A stretch of 64,000 nucleotides of DNA, taken from NCBI RefSeq assembly GCF_009674535.1, contig NZ_WKJK01000005.1:310001-374000 (forward strand). Reading direction: 5' to 3'. Position numbers and translations under genes: made by a program. Of this stretch, positions 57,832-64,000 are shown piece by piece (position 1 is the stretch's first letter; each line of letters opens with the position of its first letter). This DNA is from Duganella guangzhouensis (GTDB lineage Bacteria > Pseudomonadota > Gammaproteobacteria > Burkholderiales > Burkholderiaceae_D). The notes beneath the pieces were generated by a model, which was not told the origin of the DNA, did no database searches, and worked only from the letters and a program-made list of their open reading frames with translations.

Positions 57832-60081
57832 ATGGTTTCCACCACCGCGCTTAACAGCGCAACGTCGGAACAACTGGTGATCGGGCTGTCGCCGGACGAC
57901 AGCGCGCGCATGCTGGCGGCGCTGGACTTCGCCGGCAGCGCCTACGCCGACAAAACCTGTGTCAGCGGCCAGGTCGCGCTGGAGTTCGCGGTCGGCGTGG
58001 CCGGCACGCTGGCCTCGCTTAACACCGACGTCGAAACCCGCATCGCCGGCCTGATGTTCGAACTGACCTTGCTCGACACCGAGCAGGCGCCGGTGATCGA
58101 ACCGCGTTTCGGCCAGGGCGTCAACGACCTGGTGGCCGGCGTGCGCCAGCTGATTCGCCTGCGCGAACTGACCCAGGCGCAGAACGCGCCGGCCGCCGGG
58201 CGCGGCCGCAATGCCGCGCAACTGGCGGTGGCCCAGGTCGAAACGCTGCGCAAGATGCTGCTGGCCATGGCCTCCGACATGCGGGTGGTGCTGGTGCGGC
58301 TGGCGTCGTGCGTGACCACGCTGCGCTACTTTGCCGACATCAAACTGTTCAATGAGATGACCCAGGCCTACGGCCGCGACACGCTGGACCTGTACGCGCC
58401 GCTGGCCAACCGGCTCGGGATCTGGCAGCTGAAGTGGGAGCTGGAAGACCTGTCGTTCCGTTTCATCGAGCCGGAAACCTACAAGCGCATCGCCAAGATG
58501 CTGGAAGAAAAGCGCTTGATGCGCGAAGGCTTCGTCACCAGCGCGATCGCGCGGCTGCAGTCGGAAATGGCGGCCGCCGGCATTCAGGCCGAAGTGTTCG
58601 GCCGACCCAAGCACATCTACTCGATCTGGAGCAAGATGAAGGGCAAGGAGCTGGACTTCACCGACCTGTACGACGTGCGCGCCTTCCGCGTTATCGTGGC
58701 GGATGTGAAAACCTGCTACACCGTGCTGGGCGTGGTGCACAACATCTGGACCCCGATTCCAAAAGAATTCGACGACTACATCTCGCGTCCCAAACCGAAC
58801 GGCTACCAGTCGCTGCACACGGTGGTGACGGCGGAGGACGGCCGGCCGCTGGAAGTGCAGATCCGTACCCAAGAGATGCACAGCTTTGCCGAGTACGGCG
58901 TGGCCGCGCACTGGCGCTACAAGGAAACCGGCGGCTCCACCTTCACCGCCCAGCAGTACGATGAAAAAATCGCCTGGCTACGTCAGCTGCTGGCGTGGAA
59001 AACCGACGTCGCCGATGCGGTGGTCGGGCAGGAAGAGCAGCAGCGCGAATGGGTCGAGAAACTGAAGGCCGCCGCGCTGGACGACCGCATCTTCGTGCTG
59101 ACGCCGCAGGCGCGCGTGATTGAACTGCCGGTCGGCGCCACACCGGTGGACTTCGCCTATCACCTGCACAGCGACGTCGGCCACCGCTGCCGTGGCGCGC
59201 GCGTCGATGGCGTGATGGTGCCGCTGAACACGCCGCTGAAAAATGGTCAGACCTGCGAAATCATCACCGCCAAGGGCGCGCCCGGCACCGCCGGTCCATC
59301 GCGCGACTGGCTTGGCGATGAATACACGGTGGCGACCCGCACCCGTTCCAAGATCCGCGCCTGGTTCCACGCCATCGACATGCAGGAAACGCTGTCGCAC
59401 GGCCGCGCGGTGGTCGAGAAAACCCTGCAGCGCGAGGGCAAGACCGCCGTCAACCTGGAAGCGCTGGCCAACAAGCTGGGCTTCGCCAAGGTCGACGATT
59501 TGTTCCTGTCGGTCGGCAAGGATGAATTCAGCCTGCGCGCGATTGAAAACGCGCTGCACGACAGCGGCGAACCAGCCGAACCGGCGGACGAAGTCTTCCT
59601 CGGCAAGAGCCGGGCGTCCAGCGTGGAGCAGGGCGCCAAGTCGGGTGTGCTGGTGGTCGGCACCGATGGTTTGATGACGCAGTTGGCCAAGTGCTGCAAG
59701 CCGGCACCGCCGGATGGCATCGTCGGCTTCGTCACGCGCGGCAAGGGTGTCTCGATCCACCGTGCCACGTGCAAGAACTTTGCCGAAATGCGCGCCAAGG
59801 CGCCGGAGCGGGTGATTGTCACCGAGTGGGGCCGCGCCGGCTCGGACACCGTCTACCCGGTCGACATCTTCATTCTGGCCAATGACCGCCAGGGACTGCT
59901 GCGCGATATTTCCGAGATTTTCTCGCGCGAGAAAATCAACGTTATCGGCGTCAACACGCAATCGGCCAAAGGCTTTGCGCGCATGACCTTCACCGCCGAA
60001 ATCGGCGCCACGGCCCAGCTGCACAAAGCCCTGTTAGCCATCTCGGAAGTAGGCGGCGTGCAGGAAGCCCGCCGCGCTTAA
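57832..60081 (+). CDS. relA: (p)ppGpp synthetase RelA
   Basis: Stringent-response alarmone synthetase. 749 residues: an N-terminal pseudo-hydrolase domain (no HDxxED motif; the region reads IAGLMFELTLLDTEQAPVIE); a complete synthetase domain with FGRPKHIYSIWSKMKGKELD, LYDVRAFRVIVADVKTCYTV and EFDDYISRPKPNGYQSLHTV near 312; then TGS (PVGATPVDFAYHLHSDVGHR), a zinc-finger/helical part (CCKPAPPDGIVGFVTRGKG) and a C-terminal ACT domain. The acidic EFDD loop is typical of monofunctional RelA rather than SpoT. AGGAG four bases before the ATG. The operon has ridA and a hydrolase upstream. Confidence 0.96.
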   Translation: MVSTTALNSATSEQLVIGLSPDDSARMLAALDFAGSAYADKTCVSGQVALEFAVGVAGTLASLNTDVETRIAGLMFELTLLDTEQAPVIEPRFGQGVNDLVAGVRQLIRLRELTQAQNAPAAGRGRNAAQLAVAQVETLRKMLLAMASDMRVVLVRLASCVTTLRYFADIKLFNEMTQAYGRDTLDLYAPLANRLGIWQLKWELEDLSFRFIEPETYKRIAKMLEEKRLMREGFVTSAIARLQSEMAAAGIQAEVFGRPKHIYSIWSKMKGKELDFTDLYDVRAFRVIVADVKTCYTVLGVVHNIWTPIPKEFDDYISRPKPNGYQSLHTVVTAEDGRPLEVQIRTQEMHSFAEYGVAAHWRYKETGGSTFTAQQYDEKIAWLRQLLAWKTDVADAVVGQEEQQREWVEKLKAAALDDRIFVLTPQARVIELPVGATPVDFAYHLHSDVGHRCRGARVDGVMVPLNTPLKNGQTCEIITAKGAPGTAGPSRDWLGDEYTVATRTRSKIRAWFHAIDMQETLSHGRAVVEKTLQREGKTAVNLEALANKLGFAKVDDLFLSVGKDEFSLRAIENALHDSGEPAEPADEVFLGKSRASSVEQGAKSGVLVVGTDGLMTQLAKCCKPAPPDGIVGFVTRGKGVSIHRATCKNFAEMRAKAPERVIVTEWGRAGSDTVYPVDIFILANDRQGLLRDISEIFSREKINVIGVNTQSAKGFARMTFTAEIGATAQLHKALLAISEVGGVQEARRA

Positions 60082-60668
60082 ACGTGCGCTTGCATCGCCG
60101 CCTGCACCGACGGGCGGGCGGCGATGCGTTTCTCCCAGGCCGCCACTGCCGGCCACTGCGCCAGATCGATGGCGAAGAATGCAAACCATCCCACCACCGT
60201 GTACAGGTAGGCGTCCGCCACCGTGAATTGTGCGCCCATCAGGTATGCGTGCTTGCCGAGCGCGGCCTCCAGCGTCGCCATGCGGCGTTGCAGGCGTTGC
60301 TGGAAATAGGTCGGCGGCAGCTCCTTGTTGAATAACGGCGCCATGCCGGCGTGGATCTCGCTGGTGATGAAGTTCAGCATTTCCTGCAGGCGCACGCGCG
60401 ACCAACTGGCCGGCGCTGGCGCCAGGCCGGCCTCCGGCTTCAGGTCGGCCAGATATTGCAGGATGGCCGGGCCTTCGGTCAGTACTTCGCCGTTGTTCAG
60501 TTCGAGCGCGGCGACGTAGCCTTTGGGGTTGATGTCACGGAAGTCGCGGTCGTCGGCGGTGCGCTTGGTTTGGTTGTCAACCTTGATCAGTTGGTGGGGC
60601 AGGCCGAGTTCCTTCAAAACGATCAGCGGCGACAGTGAACAGGTGTGCGGGGCGTAATACAGCTTCAT
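60078..60668 (-). CDS. gst: Glutathione S-transferase (beta-class-like)
   Basis: A 196-residue thiol transferase. MKLYYAPHTCSLSPLIVLKE holds the beta-class catalytic Cys near residue 10; NPKGYVAALELNNGEVLTEG and PAILQYLADLKPE make the glutathione-binding fold, and the C-terminal domain has LMGAQFTVADAYLYTVVGWF. TGGAG six bases before the ATG. The last four bases overlap the relA stop. Substrate unknown. It is divergent from a LysR-type regulator gene. Confidence 0.93.
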   Translation of the reverse strand: MKLYYAPHTCSLSPLIVLKELGLPHQLIKVDNQTKRTADDRDFRDINPKGYVAALELNNGEVLTEGPAILQYLADLKPEAGLAPAPASWSRVRLQEMLNFITSEIHAGMAPLFNKELPPTYFQQRLQRRMATLEAALGKHAYLMGAQFTVADAYLYTVVGWFAFFAIDLAQWPAVAAWEKRIAARPSVQAAMQAHV

Positions 60669-60761
60669 TGCAAACTCCAGATGGTGAGGAACGCTTACTG
60701 TATGAGCTGGGCTGACACGCTGTAAAATTAATGCTTCAAAAATTAGCTATCAGTTTTTCTA

Positions 60762-61625
60762 ATGATGAATCTGACCCATTGGCGTCTGCTGCTCGCGGTG
60801 GCGGAGGCGCGCAATATTTCGCGGGCGGCCGCGCAAGTCGGCATTTCGCAATCCGGCGCCAGTCAGGCGATCGCGCAGCTGGAGGCGGCGCTTGGCAGTC
60901 AACTGTTCGTGCGTGAGCGGCGCGATGTCAGCGTCACCGCGTTTGGCGAGCAGGTGATGACGCATGCGCGCGCGATGCTGGCGCAGTTCGATGGCATCCG
61001 TGCACTGGCCGACGGCGCGCGGGGCTTGGCGACGGGACGCATCCGGCTGGCGTCTTTTCCTTCGGTGCTGGGGGCCATGTTGCCGGACATGCTGCGCGCG
61101 TTTCGGCGGCGATACCCGGGCATCGACGTGGTGGCGCTGGAAGGCACCGATGTCGAGGTCGAAGAATGGCTGGCGGCTGGAACGGTGGAACTGGGCGTGG
61201 TGCTCAATCCCGCGCCGGAGCGGCAGGCTGTGCTGCTAGGGCGCGATGCCTGGATGGCGGTGCTGCCGGGCGCGCATCCGCTGGGGCGGCGTTCCAGCGA
61301 GCAGGGCGTGGCATTGAGCGAGCTGGCCGATGAGCCGTTTGTGCTGGCCACTGGCGGCTGTCACGTGCATGCGCAAAGTCTGGCCACTCAGGCGGGGCTG
61401 ATGCTGTCGGATATCCGGGTGACGGTGCGGGATCTGGCCAGCGCGGCGGTGCTGGTGCGCGAGGGGCTGGGCGTGTCGGTGATCCCGGAGTCGGCGCTGC
61501 CGGAAGACCGGCGAGGTTTGCGGGTGATGCAATTGCAGCCGCCGGCGTATCGGGAATTCGGCCTGGTATGTTCGGAAGCTGGCCGCGCGTCGGCGGCCGT
61601 GCAGGCGTTGCTGCGGGAGTTATGA
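60762..61625 (+). CDS. LysR-family transcriptional regulator
   Basis: A 287-residue LTTR. The N-terminal winged helix (LTHWRLLLAVAEARNISRAA, QVGISQSGASQAIAQLEAAL, LFVRERRDVSVTAFGEQVM) is complete and followed by the two-lobed ligand domain (LASFPSVLGAMLPDMLRAF, ELGVVLNPAPERQAVLLGRD, VLVREGLGVSVIPESAL). Two adjacent ATG codons (60762 and 60765) are possible. It is divergent from the GST gene with 93 bases between, the classical LTTR layout, so GST is the first target to consider. Confidence 0.92.
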   Translation: MMNLTHWRLLLAVAEARNISRAAAQVGISQSGASQAIAQLEAALGSQLFVRERRDVSVTAFGEQVMTHARAMLAQFDGIRALADGARGLATGRIRLASFPSVLGAMLPDMLRAFRRRYPGIDVVALEGTDVEVEEWLAAGTVELGVVLNPAPERQAVLLGRDAWMAVLPGAHPLGRRSSEQGVALSELADEPFVLATGGCHVHAQSLATQAGLMLSDIRVTVRDLASAAVLVREGLGVSVIPESALPEDRRGLRVMQLQPPAYREFGLVCSEAGRASAAVQALLREL

Positions 61626-62264
61626 GGCCATGGTTTGCGCGATGCGCTGCGCGATGGCCTGCGCCAGCAAGTGGATGTGGTAGCCATCGACGAAGCCATG
61701 GTGGGCTTGGACTGACATGGTCATGCTCAGCTTGTCGTCCGCGCGCGGATCGCTGAAGCGGCCCCAGGCCAGCGATGGGATATCGTAATCCTTGTGCGCA
61801 TAAATCGGATGCTCGATCGAGGTCAGCTTCAGCCATGGCATGCAGGTGATGTGGATGTTGCGGCGCTTATCGTAGTCGCTCAAGTCTTCCGACCTGTTGA
61901 TGATCTTGGTGCTGGTTTCCGCCACCTGCTTCGCTGCCACGCTGCGGGCGACAAACGCCTGCAAATCCGGCGTCATCTCAAAGCGCGCAAAATTCAGATT
62001 CTGATCCTGGTTGATGACGGTGTACGAGGCCCAGAAGTCCTCGATCTTGATCACCTCGCCCTGGTGGACGCGGTACATGAAGTTATCGATGCCTTCCAGC
62101 GCGTGCAGCACGTGATACAGGAAGAAGTGGAACGGCGGCAGTCCGCGCTGTTTGCAGAAAGGCCGGAACTCTGGCACCTCCAGCTCGAAGCTCAGATTGA
62201 CGAGTGGTTTTTCGAACGACGCAAAAGCCTCGTACCGATCGCGACGTTTTTCAAAATTTTGCAT
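61620..62264 (-). CDS. Chloramphenicol acetyltransferase-fold protein (CatA-like)
   Basis: A 214-residue trimer-forming acetyltransferase of the CAT family. Catalytic motif HHGFVDGYHIHLL near residue 193 keeps the His and Asp of HHxxxDG; other marks are RRDRYEAFASFEKPLVNLSF, LPPFHFFLYHVLHALEGID and FRYRVHQGEV-type segment (DNFMYRVHQGEVIKIEDFWA). Length is equal to CatA enzymes. Chromosomal CAT-like proteins do not always acetylate chloramphenicol, so resistance is not claimed. No mobile element flanks it. It overlaps the LysR gene by 6 bases. Confidence 0.85.
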   Translation of the reverse strand: MQNFEKRRDRYEAFASFEKPLVNLSFELEVPEFRPFCKQRGLPPFHFFLYHVLHALEGIDNFMYRVHQGEVIKIEDFWASYTVINQDQNLNFARFEMTPDLQAFVARSVAAKQVAETSTKIINRSEDLSDYDKRRNIHITCMPWLKLTSIEHPIYAHKDYDIPSLAWGRFSDPRADDKLSMTMSVQAHHGFVDGYHIHLLAQAIAQRIAQTMAS

Positions 62265-62305
62265 GGACTTGGGGATGTACTTAAAAGCGCCGTTATTATA
62301 GCCGC

Positions 62306-63304
62306 CTAGCGGATGGCGGCGATGCAGGCGCGCTGTTCCGGCGTTGCACGCTCGCTCAACGCTGTCAACTTCGCGCCCGGCGGTGCTGGCGTTTTTGGCA
62401 CACGGCGTGGTTTTGCATAGGGAACGAAATCACCCTCGTATGTTCGCTCGCTGGGCAGTTTGCAGACAAGATCGAGCGCGCGCACTGTGTCGCCCGCAGC
62501 CAGTGCCTCGCGCAACATGCCCATGCCGTGACACGCCTTGCCAGCTGCTGTGCGTAAGTTGACGACCATGGAGCTGGTTGTCTGCAAGGTGTCTTCGACT
62601 TCAAGAAAGCCCACGCGTCCGCGAATTCGCATCGTGCTCGGGGCTGCGCAGTCCACCTGGACCAGGTCGCGTTCGTCGCCGTAGGCGGTGCTGCCGTATG
62701 CCGGCACGGCGCAGACGAGCGGCGAGAACCGTCGCGGGCTGTAGGCTCCTTTTGTGCTCATCTCGGAAGCATAAATGACCGCCTCGCGATATGGTTGTAG
62801 AGCTGCGGGTAATTGGTAACGGAAGTCTTGCGCGATGACGGGTTGATTGCTGAAGCAGCTCCCACGCCCATCGCCCATCGTTAAAAGACGGCGTTGCGGC
62901 GGGCCTTCCAATGCAATTCCATAGCTCAGCGCTCCAATGGCGGTGCGGTCAATCACGAAATCGATGGCGCTGGGGTATATCCAGTATTTTGTGTCGCCGG
63001 TGTATCGGAGCATGTAATGCGCGCCCGGCCTGAAGCCGTTTTTGGGCTCAATGCGGATCAGATCTGTGCCGTCCAAAGGTGTTATTTGGACGTCAAGCGG
63101 GAGGTTGTTGGACGTGAGGATAAAATCGCTCTCGCGTACTTCCAGAAGGCCGCGCGGCGCCAGTAGGAGGGCGCCGCGAGCGTTGGCAGGCAGGCGCTTG
63201 AGACTGGCATGGACGAAGCCGGCCGGTTCCATTGGCGGGCAAGAGCAGGCGGTGCTGGCCCTTGCGAGCAGTAGCGCCGCGGTGGCGACGATGGCCTTAA
63301 GCAT
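62306..63304 (-). CDS. Secreted protein of unknown function
   Basis: A 332-residue protein with a signal peptide ending near ASTA, immediately followed by CSCPPMEP; the Cys may be a weak lipobox residue (STAC) or part of a disulfide. I recognise no family. The middle looks beta-rich (DVQITPLDGTDLIRIEPKNG, HYMLRYTGDTKYWIYPSAID), and seven or more cysteines are spread through the chain, in keeping with an exported disulfide protein. The ATG at 63304 overlaps the upstream beta-lactamase-like gene by 8 bases, so the two are probably co-translated and share a function. A longer reading upstream is a shadow of that gene. Confidence 0.7.
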   Translation of the reverse strand: MLKAIVATAALLLARASTACSCPPMEPAGFVHASLKRLPANARGALLLAPRGLLEVRESDFILTSNNLPLDVQITPLDGTDLIRIEPKNGFRPGAHYMLRYTGDTKYWIYPSAIDFVIDRTAIGALSYGIALEGPPQRRLLTMGDGRGSCFSNQPVIAQDFRYQLPAALQPYREAVIYASEMSTKGAYSPRRFSPLVCAVPAYGSTAYGDERDLVQVDCAAPSTMRIRGRVGFLEVEDTLQTTSSMVVNLRTAAGKACHGMGMLREALAAGDTVRALDLVCKLPSERTYEGDFVPYAKPRRVPKTPAPPGAKLTALSERATPEQRACIAAIR

Positions 63305-64000
63305 GGGGTAATTGGGTGCCAAGCAGGCTGTAGGCGAACTCGTCCAGCGTCTTTTGCGACAGGTCGCTGTTGTTGAGGATGATGACGGTTTGTTCGCCGT
63401 CGAGGCGATGGCCCAGCACGGAGCGGTAGCCGGCGGTGCGGCCGGTTTCCCATGCGTAGCGATGCGGCTGGCCGTCGAGGTTGAGCGTTTTGACGCGGCC
63501 GCCCAGCGTGTAGTCTTCGCTGGGCACTTCGATGTGGAGCATGGCCGCGCGTGAGCTGGCGCTGATGAAGTCCTGGTTGAAAATCGCGTAGGCGGCGCGC
63601 AGCAGGTCGTCGGCGTTGCTGTAATAGCCACCGGAAGCCACCATGTAAGGCTGGAACGGACTGACTTTGCGTGCCGGCGGCTTGAGCGTGGCGTAGGCGA
63701 TGGCGGCACCAGTCGGATCGGCGCTGGTGGCGTTCAAGCGCAGCGGGTCCAGCGTGATGTCACGCATCGCTTGCTGGTAGGGCTGGCCGGTCACGGCTTC
63801 AATGATGCCGATGACGATGTACCAGTTGGTCGGCACATAATCAAAACGGCTGCCGGGCGTAAAGGTCAAGTCGCCCATGGCGTAGCGCTCGATCGCTTGC
63901 CGTGTGCTCAGCGCTTGCGTGATGATGCCGGGATCGGCCTTCGCGGCGGGCGCAAACTGGTTAGGGATGCCACTGGTGTTGGACAGCAGATGCCGCAAGC
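63297..64000 (-). CDS. Serine beta-lactamase-like hydrolase, 5' end cut off
   Basis: The C-terminal 233 or so residues of a class C/penicillin-binding-like serine hydrolase; the N terminus with the SxxK motif lies beyond the window. The visible start RHLLSNTSGIPNQF is the well-known segment after SxxK, and FDYVPTNWYIVIGIIEAVTG gives a Tyr-x-x-Asn form of the second motif. Other marks: YMVASGGYYSNADDLLRAAY and TAGYRSVLGHRL, the latter at the place of the HxG/KTG motif (here HRLDG). Esterase, peptidase or beta-lactamase activity cannot be separated. Confidence 0.85.
   Translation of the reverse strand, partial: LRHLLSNTSGIPNQFAPAAKADPGIITQALSTRQAIERYAMGDLTFTPGSRFDYVPTNWYIVIGIIEAVTGQPYQQAMRDITLDPLRLNATSADPTGAAIAYATLKPPARKVSPFQPYMVASGGYYSNADDLLRAAYAIFNQDFISASSRAAMLHIEVPSEDYTLGGRVKTLNLDGQPHRYAWETGRTAGYRSVLGHRLDGEQTVIILNNSDLSQKTLDEFAYSLLGTQLPHA

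Noticed and set aside
62306..63709. 467-codon reading that runs from the beta-lactamase-like gene into the secreted protein
   Set aside because: The first 135 codons are the hydrolase gene out of frame; the signal peptide at 63304 marks the true start.
1..64000. Prophage, transposon, CRISPR, tRNA or rRNA
   Set aside because: No transposase, integrase, phage structural gene, spaced direct repeats or cloverleaf sequence was seen anywhere in the window.

Overview
The window looks like a chromosomal segment of a high-GC betaproteobacterium of the Oxalobacteraceae (Duganella, Massilia or Janthinobacterium type). The grounds are the overall protein style, a PEP-CTERM protein, RelA beside RidA, a ScoAB/BdhA ketone-body set, and a long palindromic intergenic repeat of a kind I associate with that family. 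The genus call is inference. No tRNA, rRNA, CRISPR array, transposase or prophage was seen.

Left flank (1-10.9 kb): mixed housekeeping and signalling genes. They are a truncated D-Ala-D-Ala endopeptidase, a TOBE molybdate-binding protein, an orphan sulfate-binding protein, a Tat-type lipoprotein with a GH16-like fold, a GNAT acetyltransferase, a class II glutamine amidotransferase, a degenerate EAL protein, a TonB-C protein, a YcbK-like M15 peptidase, and a PAS-PAS-GGDEF-EAL protein.

Centre (10.9-45.1 kb): one uninterrupted flagellar locus. On the minus strand, in transcription order, are fliE-F-G-H-I-J, then fliD-S-T-K-L-fliA-motA-motB-flgM-flgN plus a stand-alone glucosaminidase, then flgB-C-D-E-F-G-H-I-J-K-L plus a hook-IN-type gene. 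flgA is on the plus strand, divergent from flgB. fliM-N-P-Q-R-flhB-flhA run on the plus strand, divergent from fliE. A FliK-C-like gene and the flagellin gene follow on the minus strand. The order fliD-S-T-K-L-A-motA-motB, the private sigma factor/anti-sigma factor/stator/flagellin, the missing fliO and all che genes, and a FliM with no N-terminal CheY-binding motif together match lateral (Flag-2/LAF) flagellar loci better than a primary polar or peritrichous system. No LafK-type activator is present. FlgJ is split into a rod-cap gene and a separate muramidase gene, and FliG, FliM and FlhB carry unusual residues at functionally important places.

Right flank (45.1-64 kb): metabolism and stress. 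ETF-ubiquinone oxidoreductase, an SDR, a PAS-LuxR regulator divergent from the 3-oxoacid CoA-transferase genes scoAB, a DUF3857/transglutaminase membrane protein, a C-tail-anchored HAF-repeat protein, a PEP-CTERM protein, the C4-dicarboxylate transporter DctA behind a palindrome-rich leader, 3-hydroxybutyrate dehydrogenase, an alpha/beta hydrolase, RidA, RelA, a GST divergent from a LysR regulator, a CAT-fold acetyltransferase, an unknown secreted protein and a truncated serine beta-lactamase-like hydrolase. Several convergent gene pairs overlap at their stop codons, so the segment is very compact.
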